64,000 nt of DNA from Jaltomata sinuosa (taxonomy: Eukaryota; Streptophyta; Magnoliopsida; Solanales; Solanaceae). A program made the translations under genes and the position numbers. The stretch is from the NCBI GenBank assembly GCA_003996215.1, contig QJPP01007525.1, positions 1,364,001-1,428,000 on the forward strand, read 5' to 3'. Shown in pieces: positions 23,040-35,900 of this stretch. How positions within the stretch are numbered: position 1 is the first letter of the stretch; the number at the start of each line of letters is the position of its first letter. The notes under the pieces were generated by a model. That model made no database searches and was not told the origin of the DNA. It was given only the letters and a program-made list of their open reading frames with translations.

Positions 23040-25938
23040 AATAATAATAACGTGACTTGTGAGAATATAGCTAGGCTTTCTTTTTATGGAATTATTTTTT
23101 TGCCATGGCCTCTCTTTAGTTTTATCCCCACTATTCATGACCTTTCTCTACAAGAATATATTCTCTATTTATTAATTAATGACGTGATAATGTTCTTGAA
23201 ATGGAACATTTATAATTGACACAGACAACTACTACAAAATCTTTTTTTTTTAAAAGAAAAAGTTGTTTCGAAAAGCAAAACAGCAGAATCTTGAGTCATT
23301 AATTAGAACCAAACATCAAATTAATTAATTATTACTATTATATACTACGAAATGGACACTTGACGGCTGATGTTTTTGTTATTGCACCTAGCAATGATTA
23401 TACATTGTTACTACTCTTTAATTTCTTCCAGTATGATTTTGCGCACATGTCTTAATCATTTGGAGGTACTAATTATTATAAAAACCTTTTATTATTTAAT
23501 GAATTGTAAACCAAAAATATTTTCTTTGATGAACTCATATTGAAGAATAGGAAAAAGCTCAAAAATACCCCTTAAGTTTGCAAAATTCAGGAACATTCAC
23601 TTCGTTTATAGTTTCACATGATGATTGTGCTCCTACCATTAGTTCAAAGGACTTCAACAGAAAAGTCTTTTCGATTCAATCTATTTTTGGGGTCAAATTA
23701 AAATAAAAAAGATCCTCGTATCTTTTTTTACCATATTGTTCGATTTGCAAAACGAGAATATCCGAATCCGATCCTTCTGACATATCTGCATCCTCATGTA
23801 AAGTAAAAGTCTTTTCAACGAGGAACTTCAGTACTAACTATCTTATAATTGACTCGACTTGAATGCCCTCTTAGTAATAGCATCCGTAATTACACTAATA
23901 TATTTCTTTGTTCCATATTTGTTATGTACTTAGACATATCAACTTCCTCTATCAATAACATTATATAGCCTGTCTAAATATGAGTAGTTTTTAAAAAATG
24001 GGAAAAGAAATGTGTAAATCAGACATATAGAGGTAAACAATCCTTAAAAGGATTGACAAATATTTTTCAATATAAGCTTAAAAATACTATCAAAAAGTAA
24101 AGCAGGATAAAGTAAGATAATTAAATCGAATTAATATTAGAATTGTACACTCGTAAAGGACAAAGATTTTGCAGGTTTATGTGCTACGATTTTGAGATAG
24201 TGGTTATATAACGACAAGAGTTTTAAAGAGATTTTCCTCAAAGACATGAATCTTTGTCTTGTAGCCACATGTAAATTACCAATGTGGTCCTTTTAAGACT
24301 CTTAACAATCTTGTTTTTTCATGTATTATAATAAAGTGTTGTGTGCAATGCACACGTGTAGATGATTACAATTAAGTTCACTCCACTTATAGAGTATAAT
24401 TTTCAGATGAAGGGGTTTTAATTAAATTCGATCTCCCATTACTATACAAATAAAAAAAAATTTGAATCTTATTTGAACGATGAGAATAGCTGACTAAGCC
24501 GGCCATGTCATAATAGGGGTCATTCTCCAAACGGGAGGGGACCAAATCATTATTATGCTGTTTAAATTAAACAGGTTTGATGAGAGGGGGATATTGACTC
24601 TGCATTATGAGTATATTTTAAGCTATAATATTTTCGAAAATAGTTACTCACTTTTGACAGTTATACGTACTTTGACTAATCAGTATTGGATTAGTTCGAC
24701 GAAATATCATAAAAATAATCAAGTTATATAATAAAGTAGATATTATTATTTTTTTCAACTAATAAAGTAGACACAGACGCACATATTTCAACTTTTAAAA
24801 ATGTAACTTATCTTTAATTTTATAAAAAAAATGTAAGATATATTCTACAAAACCTAGTCGTAACAATTGGATACATGTGAGGTGGTCGTCAAATTGGGGC
24901 CTAGTTATGTTATCATTAGTACTTGATATAATGAAGTTCACATAAATGTAGTATAACCTTCTGACTTTAAGGTTTGCACGCTTGTCGATCACTTCACTTA
25001 GAAAATAGGATCATAATGACGGTAACTGAGCAGCTTACTGTTTCAAGCCTTAAGTTGTGTACATACTCCACATTAGCAAGAACTTTTGGTTTTCCATATA
25101 CATGACAATCTCTCACACATATTGATGATTGTTGACCGATTTCTTTTTTTTTTTTACTCGATCTTCTAGATGAATTTATTTTTCTATTACACTAAGTTAC
25201 TTACGAATGTATGCACAATAAAAATTAGTTGACATAGGACATGATCTTAAATGGAACTTGCCCGGACTATATCTCTCTCTCGATGGTGTGATATCATACA
25301 CCAAGAAACTAATTATACATTATAAAAGATTGGAATCTTCATGCATGGCTAAAGAAAATAGGATTGGTAGATATTTTTAATGATGCAACTGATGCTATAA
25401 CCTCAACTTTTTTTTTTCTTACCCTCCTTAGGAGCTCCCACCTTTTTGCTCCTTTTGTGATCACTCAAACTCACAATTCTAAAATTGAAGGTGAAGGATA
25501 TTTACCACCTGAATAACCACCTCTTGTCTCATGCTATAACCTCAATTACGAGAGCATGATGAAAGAAAAAAAACCAGCAATTTTATAAGCACAATCAATA
25601 TGTTAATTAATCACTTGATTAAATTTTAAAGCAATAGTTAAAAGTGGTATATATGTAAGGGTGTAGTAATTAGGGACCCTTAGACAAAGTGTTGAAGATT
25701 CGCAAAATCAGAACAGAAGAATGCTTTCCACTTGAAAATGACATTCATATATTTATCATAATCAACTCTTTGAATCTTTGCATATGCATGCTAATTCCAT
25801 GAATTGTGACATTGACTATATTATATGCCCACATCACAATCAAATTATATTGCAGCAAACGTACGTCACTTGCAAAATTTAATTGGATCGATGATTATTG
25901 GATCCTTAATTAATTATTTAGGTTTATTTTGTTAATTT
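23040..25938. other. Gene-free AT-rich region
   Basis: Nothing coding is supported. Around 23555-23720 the sequence aaaaagctcaaaaatacccc and what follows it resembles a dispersed nightshade element, but I cannot find its other end. Confidence 0.4.
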
Positions 25939-26197
25939 TGTTGGATATTGTATGTAATTTGTTACTGCCGATTTTTTAGAATAATTAGTTGTTTAGTTAT
26001 AAGAGGAGTCTCATAGTTTATTTAGTAGAATATTCAATTTCTTAATTTTAGTAAAAGTCTAATATTTTAAATGTGAGAGGAGTCTATTACTTTATTCATG
26101 CTAGCTATTTAAATCCCTATAATTTTCATCTATATTTTCAACCTTATCTCTCTTTAAAAAATCATATATTATTTTCATTGCTTAATTGTATTCAACA
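25939..26197 (+). mobile_element. Possible solo LTR (Copia-like)
   Basis: A 259-bp block opens with TGTTGGATATT and closes with TTCAACA, the usual TG...CA with inverted TGTTG/CAACA ends of Copia LTRs. A TATA-like ctatttaaatccc lies inside. There is no primer-binding site or internal domain next to it, and the 5-bp flanks (aattt and aagta) do not match, so this stays tentative. Confidence 0.4.
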
Positions 26198-27373
26198 AAG
26201 TAAAAAAGAGAAACTAATCGTGATCTTATGTAAAAAAAATGAATGTTAATTGTCGCATTCACTACAAGTTGACTGGATAAACTGATAAACCTAATCTCTA
26301 ATTCTCTATCGTCATCCGCAATAATCACTAATTTATTTATCAAAAATACTTAAGAAAAAGATCTTTTTAACTTTTTTTTGGTTAGAGCGTGGGACCAAAA
26401 ATCTACGTTTGTAGCTGAAAAGAAAAAGAAACTACATATAGTGTGTGTCTGGTATGGAGAAAAATGTTTCCTAATTTATCGTGTTTTGCTGGTCAAAAAA
26501 TTTGATTTTTTTTTTTGTTTTGGAAAACAAGCTTATTGAAAATAAAGAAAATGACTTTTGTAAATGAAAGTAGGGACAACAAGTGGTATTGTTTTCTCCC
26601 ACTCTAGTTTGGGCTAATTTAATATTTTAATTTAGTTAATTAGCCTATAATATTTTTTCAATTATATGAAAGATTTCTCTTTTCAAGAGACATATTCTTT
26701 TCCAATAATTTTTCTTTTCCTTTTTCCTCTTTGCTACTAAAGGCAAAAACAAAATAGGACCCAAAACAAGATGCCACCTTCCAAAGATGCTCCCCCAATA
26801 TGTCCCTTTTTCTTTGATTAAAACAAGCCTACCTTTGATGGGGAAAAGAAGAAAAAAAATAAAGCTTCACAACCATTTTCTCTAAAGGCAAAGATGTTCC
26901 AAAGGGGAAGATAAATGGAACAAAGCCTTCTCTTTTGGACTGATGAGTCATATTCTTTAATTTACACTGCTCTCTTTTTTTCATCAATTGGACACCCTCT
27001 TTTAGTCAAAGGACAATAATCATAAATATCCACCTATAGTTTAATTTCATTCTAAGGGTTTAAGGTTATTATTATGATGATGATTTTATTCTTCCTTGTA
27101 CAATGTTAGTGTTGAAATTTGAATTACATTATTATGATTAGAATCTGATCCTCTCTATCTTTCAAATGGTTACGCTTTATAACTTTATTTCTTTTTGTCT
27201 TTCCATCTTCATTTATCGCTAGAGCTCATTTAATTAATACAAGGCAACACTTTGGATCCGACTTCTCTCCATTTCCCCAAGTTCTCTTATTTATTTTCCT
27301 TTTCTCTAAACGAAGCTTTTTCACTAAGTTTTTTTAAGACTGTGTAGTGAAATAAATTACTTTGTAAATTGTT

Positions 27374-27590
27374 AGGGTGTCATTTGGTGTGAGGGATAAC
27401 AAAATAGTCCAGGAATAAAATTTTGATGTCTTGTTTGATTGTCAAGTTTGGGATAACTTATCCCACCTTTTATACTATAGTGATGAGATAAGTTATCCCA
27501 TATACATGGTGGGATAACTTATCTTAGGATAGCTAATCTCGAAATAATTAATCTTGGATAACTTATTTCCTACCCAACGACCCCTTAACG
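27374..27590. mobile_element. MITE with GGGTCGTTGG-type ends
   Basis: The left end gttagggtgtcatttggtgt and the reverse complement of the right end (gttaaggggtcgttgggtag) are similar. The interior holds repeated inverted copies of gggataacttatccc. This ggtcgtttggt end is common among plant DNA-transposon MITEs. Target-site duplication not resolved. Confidence 0.55.
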
Positions 27591-28544
27591 CATTAGAAGA
27601 TCTCATACATACTGATCAAAACCAAGTTTAATTTGATTATCTATAAACTGAAATATCTTTCCACTTTTGAGAAACAAATTTCTCATGACTCATGTTCCTT
27701 TTTCGTTTGTTCCCTTTAAAGGTAGTATTTCTATAATTTGAAACCATTTTAAAAACATACACGGTTTAGATATAAATTGATCCTCATCACAATATATAAG
27801 AAAATCAAAGGAAGAAATTTTGAACTCCATGAATGAAATTATTCCTGAAATGTGAAACTGATAAAGGTTTGAGCTCCATGAATCGTTCAAGGCGTATGAT
27901 GAAACCCTAGCAAATTTCGAACTCTAGTACTAAGCTTCGTGCTAGAGTTGTTAATTCCGTGTTTTAGCTTGGGATATTTTTGTCCATATTTTATTTTCAC
28001 ATTAAAACATGACTAGTTACTTTCTAATTACATTTGCAACAGTAGCTAATTAAACTATGAATTCCAAACACCAAACACCAAACACAAAAGTTATATAGTA
28101 TATATCATTGATCAACTTAGCCATGGTACAGAGAGGGGACCAAAAACAATACATGTATATATGTACAAATAGTAGTTAAAGTCACCCTATATTTTTCTTT
28201 TTATTACTCATTTGAGAAGTAGAAAAAGTTTTTTCTTATCACTATGCAAGTTGATGTTTCCCAAGTCGCAATCTCTCATCAAAACAATCATACATGCAAT
28301 AATTGATACAATATTTTTCAGGGACACCTTATATTAGCTTCTTCTTCTCTGACTTTAGCCAGTACTACTATATGACAACGGAACCCGAATTTTCATTAAG
28401 AAAAATCAAAATATAAAAAAATTAAAAGAAAAAATTAATATAATATATATACAATATTTTACCTATATACACAAAGCATTTTTCCTTGAAGGAGTGTTAC
28501 GTTAATTGACACTCCTTAAACAAAGATGGTTCCGCCGTTGATAC

Positions 28545-28870
28545 TCAGGGGTGAAGCTAGGGCGTGGGTTGCGGGTTCGGCTGAATCTGCCGAACCCAGT
28601 ATTTTTGGTTCTAATATTGTATTAATCTAAAAAAAATTATTGTTACGATGAATAGAATGTAACTCTACACTCTATAAAGAGAGGATTTTAAGTTCCCTTG
28701 AATAAAAACCTAAATCTAAATACATATCAGTAAATGAATGGAATCCCGAGCTTCTTATGAGGCCTAGACAATCCTCCTCTTCTGAGCTAGCTTTTAGGAT
28801 GTACAAGTTACGTAAAGAAGATTAAAATTCAGGACTCATAAGCTTTAAATTCGGGCTCCGTCTCCGCTGG
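28545..28870. mobile_element. hAT-like MITE, diverged
   Basis: The left end caggggtgaagctagggcg pairs with the reverse complement of the right end, cagcggagacggagcccg. Next to the left end is gggttcggctgaatctgccg. Size is about 326 bp, with no ORF. I do not see a clear 8-bp target-site duplication. Confidence 0.5.
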
Positions 28871-30451
28871 TAGTTTATGTCATGAAATGGTGGATACACA
28901 TGAGTTTGGAATCTTGTATGATGAAATCTAGGATAAGTGAATACAAATGAATACTTCTAAGAAAAACAATTCGGAAATATGTCACGTCTACACCATCATA
29001 TACAGACATTATATGTCCCTCTTTGGTAACTGTCTACACCCATCCAACATCATTCGACCCACTGATTTAATTTGATTCACGGGCATGATAAATCGATATA
29101 ATAATTTGAACTTAATTAATCATATTCCCTATCAATTATCTTATTTTTATGTTACACACATATATATTCTACTTATTACGTTACGTACAGATTTCTTGTA
29201 AGACTTAATAAGTACAATAAATATTTCTATACGTTTGTTTTCAGTGTTTACAAGTTAAATTCTTATTAGTTCTACCTAATGATTACGATGAAAAAGATTT
29301 ATTAACAAAAATACAGTATAATTGGCGTGAGTATATATATCTCTTATATACTGTGGCTGATATTCACAAATGCGGCAAATTCTATGACTCGTGATTGAAT
29401 ATCAGCCGTCGATCTATTACGTACTACAATATTATTAGTAACATTTAGCCATATTTGTGAATGGTTTATGACATTTTATATTGCTTGGATTCTCTAAAAA
29501 TGTTATCGTACTCATGTCGGATCCTTCAAAAATACACTACTTTCGGAGGAACACACGCACACCCTACATTATTGAAAATGTCCTTAGGGAAATGACATTC
29601 ACATGGGCATGTATATATATGAAGTGAATATTGAATACCAAAAGATACGTACGTAAGGTTTCAACACATAAATCTTTGATACTATTGCATCTGCTTTTAG
29701 TCAGTCCTGGATAATTGAACTATATTGCTATGGTATACATACATATATAGGAATTGATTATGGCGTTGAAATTGAAGGGAAAAAGAAGAAAGAAAGACTA
29801 TCTATGGTGGGACTTTATTTTGGATCCTGAAGCATATATAAGATGATCATATTGTTGAATCTATTGGGGGGGACACCATGTATCTTCTAGCTATAGTTTT
29901 TAAATAAGAGGGCCATAACAGGCACATGAAAATGACCTTTCACAAGAGTAGATCTGCACATCAAATTGATGGACAGGGACACCTCAAAAGGGCACTCCCC
30001 CTTAGCCTTGCCCCAGCAATGAAAATAAGTCTATCCTTGCCATGAGAGTTTTAAACATAAGTGGAGCCACTCCACTATTCTCTAGTATATATTGGCTAAG
30101 GACACTTCCCTTTTTTCTTTTAAATAATGATGGTGTCTGGCTTAACTTGTGCGTACCTCAAATTTAAAATTTAACAATTGGTATGTACGAATTTGTTAAG
30201 TACCATGATCACCACCATAGATATCACGTTAACTCTGTTCATTTAATTAGGGTTCAATAGATCGAAAAATTAATATACCAATCTTTTTTATCCGTATTGA
30301 GATTTGAATCCTGAATCTCGTATATATAATCTTCCTTTCACTTAATTCATTCACGAATCACGACTAGGCGACACACTATTGGAACTACCATCAAAGATTG
30401 TGACAGAGTGATACATATTCATCCTTAATCAGAGATCTCTCAGATAAAATA

Positions 30452-30761
30452 GGCACAATACGTAAACGTGCCTTTAATTTGGTCTAATCTGACATTTATG
30501 CCCTTTAACTTTGGATGTGCACACAAATAATCACTTAAGCTTGTATAAAGTTGAACAAATAGACACATGCATTCTACGTGGCGCCCTACATGGCAATATA
30601 GGATCTTATGTGGTGTCCTATGTGTATTATGCCACATAAAACGAGTGTGTCTACTTGTTCAACTTTATACAAGTTTAAGCGTCTATTGTGCACATCCAAA
30701 GTTGGAGGGCATTGATGCAAGTTGACGCCAAGTTAAAGGGCACGTTTATATATTATGCGAA
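30452..30761. mobile_element. Foldback MITE, arms of about 140 bp
   Basis: The left arm (30452-30590) reads acgtgcctttaatttgg, ggatgtgcac and tgtataaagttgaacaaa. The right arm (30618-30761) gives the same words reverse-complemented (ttgttcaactttatacaagt, gtgcacatccaaagttgga, agttaaagggcacgt). Only about 27 bp separate the arms, so the whole element can fold into one hairpin. It encodes nothing. Confidence 0.75.
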
Positions 30762-31945
30762 TGAAATTGCCTCTAATAGAGAGTGATTTACCCTCCAACC
30801 CCGGACTTCCTAGCAATCGGCCCCAAAACGAATACTAGACAAGAAAAAAAAGAAAGAAAGACCCTATTGGAACTATACATAAGCAGATATTGCCGCGCCA
30901 CAGCACTGTTTTCCATGCAATATTTGGGGCCATGGATTTTTCTGAAAGTGTTTCCAAGTTAAACACAATACAAGAGCACACTTTTCCATGTGAAGAGAAG
31001 GGGAAATCAACAAGTTGTTTTTATTTTCCCCCCTTTATCTTTTCTCTTGTTGCTAACTTTTCTTTTGACGTGGAAGATCAAAAGCAAATGTTTATATGGT
31101 ATCTCTCTCTTGCTTTAACTTTTGCAGCCCTCTCTTTAGGACTATTCCATCTTCTAATAAAGTTCAAATTATACACACATTTACATGGAGAATTGGTCCA
31201 TTTTTTCTTTTTTCTAGTAGGGCAATCAAGAAGAGAAAGGAATAAAGCAAGTTTACCAAATATATAATAAAAGAAAAGATGTGAAAAAAGCTTCTCTGGT
31301 TGTTTCTTCCATGCAACCTATCCATACTACACAATTATATATTGATCATTCCTCAAAAAACATTGTAATGATATATTAATAATCATCATCTTTTTACCAC
31401 TGTGTTTGTTGCAGGCACATGTCTCCAACTCTAAGAACTATACTGTACTGTAAGAAAAGAATCACAAATTTTGGACTTAGAAAATTAACCCCTTTTTTAT
31501 TATGCATAAGATACTCTACATACGAAGTACACAAATTGTGTTTTTCTAGTCGAGTCTATTGCCAGAACAATAACCCATGCAGAAAAAGTTATCCCAGAGA
31601 TAAGAAAAGAGGATCAATCACTAGTAATTTACTTGTTCACCCTTACATTCTAAATATTATGTCATTATTGTCTTAATTATGCCAGTAAGAGATAGACGGT
31701 ATCCGATAAATTAATTAAGGTATGTGCGAACTAGTCCAAAAACACCACTAAAAAAAGAACAAAAAAGGATGTCATTATAATCTTAGATGTAGATATTTTT
31801 GTTAGTGCTCAATTATGACACAAAGGAAATTGAAGTAATAGAATTTCAAACATGTATATCCATGAGTGTCTATAATATATAGAAAAATGTTCTTTTTATC
31901 ACGGACAAAGTAAAACTTCTCGTATGAATTACTGTTAGTAATAAG

Positions 31946-32060
31946 ATGGTTCGGACATGAGAAGAAGAGATGCATGAATATCTCAATGACGAGCTCTGAG
32001 AGGTTGGCTATTGTGGATACGACACTCTTTCAGCTTACAGAGGAGATCATCCTACAAAAA
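31946..32060 (+). pseudogene. LINE polyprotein C-terminal relic
   Basis: One frame reads IRWFGHEKKRCMNISMTS followed by SERLAIVDTTLFQLTE. The RWFGH motif and the spacing to ERL match the region after the reverse transcriptase in plant LINE polyproteins, close to their C-terminus. The flanks carry no longer ORF, so it is a fragment. It lies about 0.9 kb upstream of the receptor-kinase start codon. Confidence 0.55.
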
Positions 32061-32968
32061 TATTACTATTAGTATATAAATATTAAATTAATAAAAAATC
32101 CTTAGATGAGATTGCTTCTATGCACCCTAAATTATATTCTCCATATGATCAGACAGTAGCTAGCTTGGTTAGCTAGCACATACTAAATCTATAATTCTCC
32201 CATTGTGTGTCATTAATCATTATCAATTTTGGGTCAACATTTACTCTGTAATAGTGGCATGTATTGATTACATATACACAACTTTTTCCTGTTTCTTTTG
32301 AGTTATTTTATTGCCATGGCAAAAATTCTTTATCCATACTTATCATCATCATATCAGAAAATTGAGACCAACTCAGCCATTCCTTCATGAATGATTTGAA
32401 AGTGCAATTTCATCATCTCTCACTTAAATTAAAGTGTCTTTTCCACTTAAAGTTAAAGGGTATTCTTGTCATATTAAATAATGTAGTGTGTGAGAAAGAT
32501 AAGAGTATCAACTTTAATCTGAACTTTAAATTTCTGTTTTTCATCCAACGGCTGTTTTTTAAAGGCAGTAGGGACCTGCTTTAATTTCCTTCTCTTTTTT
32601 TTCTCTTTGTCACTTTGCTCAAATAAGTAATTCATTACTGCATATATACACTTAATAGTTAAAGAAAATCCCATTTAATTTAGGCTAAAACTTAACTTTG
32701 ATCTTCTCTTTGATGTGTTCTTCACTGAGAGATAAAAGGAAAAAGCAAAGAGAGGAAAAGGGGAGGCTTAGCTTCTTCCTTGATCTTGAAGACTCACTTT
32801 CTTTCTTTTGAAGATGTTTGATTCTTTAAATCTATCTACACCTGAAGTTTCTCAGATTCCCTCAACTTTTCCCTCCTTTTACATTGCCTCAAAGCCTCAT
32901 AATAACTCCCTTTGTTTCTTCTTCAAGTCCTTCCAAATTCACTTTCCTTGAAAAACTTCCAAGAAAAT

Positions 32969-35900
32969 ATGTTGCCCCTCATTCTTGTCACACTCTTTAC
33001 TCTTGTGGGCACTTCCATTTCTCATACTAGTACTGATTTTCATGCCTTGTTAAGTCTAAAACAAGGCTTTGACTTCTCAAATCCTGGTTTGAGCTCATGG
33101 GATACTTCAAATCCTAGCTCAGTTTGTTCTTGGGTGGGAATCAAATGCTTCCAAGGCCGAGTTATATCGATAAACTTATCCAATATGGACCTTTATGGCT
33201 CTGTTTCCCCTGCTATTTCAAGTCTAGATAAGCTTGTAGAGCTCTCAATTGATGGCAACAACTTCACTGGTGAAATCAAGATTGAGAACATGAGTAGCCT
33301 TAAGTCTCTCAACATTTCAAACAACATGTTCAGTGGGAGTCTTGATTGGAGCTACTCAAGTTTGGCTAATTTGAAGATTCTTGATGCTTACAACAATAAT
33401 TTCTCATCTTTCCTTCCTGTTGGAGTAGTTAGCTTGGAGAAACTCAAGTACTTGGACTTGGGTGGCAATTATTTCTACGGAAGAATACCGGAGAGTTATG
33501 GAGATTTGATTGGGTTGGAGTACTTGTCACTTGCTGGAAATGACTTGCATGGAAGAATCCCTAGAGCCTTAGGGAATCTCACCAACTTGAAAGAGATTTA
33601 TTTGGGATATTTCAATGTCTTTGTAGGTGGGATTCCTAAGGAATTTGGGAAGTTGGAGAATCTTGTTCACATGGATATTTCTAGCTGTGAATTAGATGGT
33701 CCAATTCCTCCTGAATTAGGGAACTTGAAATTGTTAAGCACACTTTTTCTTCATATCAATCTTCTTTCAGGTCCAATTCCAAAGGAACTAGGCAACCTCA
33801 CTGGTTTAGTCAATCTTGATCTTTCAGCCAATGCACTTACAGGTGAAATCCCATTTGAGCTCATTAACCTCCAGCAGCTAAGGCTTTTCAACCTTTTCAT
33901 GAACAAATTACATGGTTCCATACCGGATTTCATCGCCGATTATCCCGAGCTGAAGGTTCTTGGTCTCTGGATGAACAACTTCACCGGTATAATCCCGGAG
34001 AAGTTAGGCCAAAATGAGAAGCTACAAGAGCTTGATTTGTCTTCAAACAAGCTCACTGGTACAATTCCTAGAGACTTGTGTGCCTCTAAGCAACTCAGAA
34101 TCTTGATTTTACTCAAGAATTTCCTCTTTGGTCCAATACCAGAGAATTTAGGCGCATGTTCAAGCCTTGTTAGGGTGAGATTGGGACAGAACTACTTGAA
34201 TGGTAGCATCCCAAATGGATTCATTTACATGCCTGAGCTAAACTTAGTTGAGCTGCAGAACAACTATTTGTCTGGTACCTTATCAGAAAATGGTAACAGT
34301 TCTTCAAAGCCAGCCAAGTTAGGTCAGTTAAATTTATCAAACAATCAACTTTCAGGTTCTTTACCATTTTCCCTTTCCAATTTCTCTTCCCTTCAAATCC
34401 TTTCACTTGGAGGGAACCAATTCTCTGGTCCTATTCCTCCTTCTATAGGTCAACTCTCACAATCTTTAAAAATTGACCTCAGTCAAAACTATCTTTCTGG
34501 TGAAATTCCCCCTGAAATAGGCAGTTGTGTCCACTTGACCTATCTAGACTTGAGCCAGAACAACTTCTCTGGCTCAATTCCACCTCGAATATCCGAAATC
34601 CGAATCTTGAACTACCTGAATTTGTCAAGAAACAACTTGAATGAGACCATACCAAAATCAATTGGCACCATGAGAAGTCTCACTACTGCAGATTTCTCAT
34701 TCAATGATCTATCAGGCAAGCTGCCAGAATCAGGCCAATTTGCATATTTCAATGCCACTTCTTTCGCGGGCAATCCTCGACTCTGTGGTTCTTTATTGAA
34801 CAACCCTTGCAATTTCACACTAATCACTGATCCACCCGGAAAGTCTCATGGAGATTTCAAGCTGATCTTCGCCCTCGGGCTGTTAATCTGTTCACTAGTC
34901 TTTGCAGCTGCAGCTATCATAAAGGCCAAGTCTTTCAAGAAAACAGGTGCGGATTCTTGGAAAATGACAGCATTTCAGAAGGTTGATTTCAGTGTTGCCA
35001 ACGTTCTTGAATGTGTAAAAGACGGCAATGTGATAGGCAGAGGAGGAGCCGGGATTGTGTACCACGGGAAAATGCCAAATGGGGTTGAAATTGCAGTTAA
35101 AAAACTGCTTGGTTTTGGGAACAATAGCCATGATCATGGTTTCAGAGCGGAGATTAGGACACTAGGCAACATTCGACACAGGAACATAGTAAGACTAGTT
35201 GCTTTTTGTACCAACAAGGAAACGAATCTCCTCGTGTACGAGTACATGAGGAATGGTAGCTTAGGAGAGGCGTTGCATGGGAAAAAAGGCGGATTCCTTA
35301 GCTGGAATTTGAGGTACAAAATTGCTATCGAAGCTGCTAAAGGATTGTGCTATCTTCACCACGATTGCTCCCCGTTGATCGTTCACAGAGACGTCAAATC
35401 CAACAACATTTTGCTGAATTCAAACTTTGAAGCTCATGTTGCAGATTTTGGACTAGCTAAATTCTTGGTGGATGGTGGTGCCTCAGAGTGCATGTCTGCT
35501 GTTGCTGGCTCCTATGGTTACATTGCCCCTGGTACGTTATAACTTCAACTTCTACGCACACATTCTCAATTATAACGTTCATTATAAGTGAAATTAATAA
35601 CCCGAAAAATAAAATACATCTTGATTCTACATGTCAAAATACATATTGTTTAGGTAAGCTTCAATCATAGTCAGGGGGTAGGGGAACAATTATTGTGTAC
35701 AATCATATATGTACCTTGGTTAGTTAATTTAGTTAGGTAGTATATAGAAATTGCTACCCTGACAGAGTGACATTTGCATGGTCGTACAAACAAATGCCAA
35801 TAATTCTTGGGCCAATGCCCAACAACTAGTCTTATCAATCGGTCATAGAATCCACCTTTTATTTTCTTAGGCCTTTTTGTTGTTTGTAAGTAGTAAAACT

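Larger units (their letters stand above)
26198..30449. other. Gene-free region with several MITE-like elements
   Basis: No recognisable gene. The MITE-like blocks are listed separately. A stretch near 29485-29560 (ttggattctctaaaaatgtt, gtcggatccttcaaaaat) resembles a dispersed nightshade repeat. Confidence 0.4.

Noticed and set aside
30890..31267. 125-aa ORF in the gene-free block
   Set aside because: No similarity to any family I know, and its composition is typical of chance AT-rich frames.
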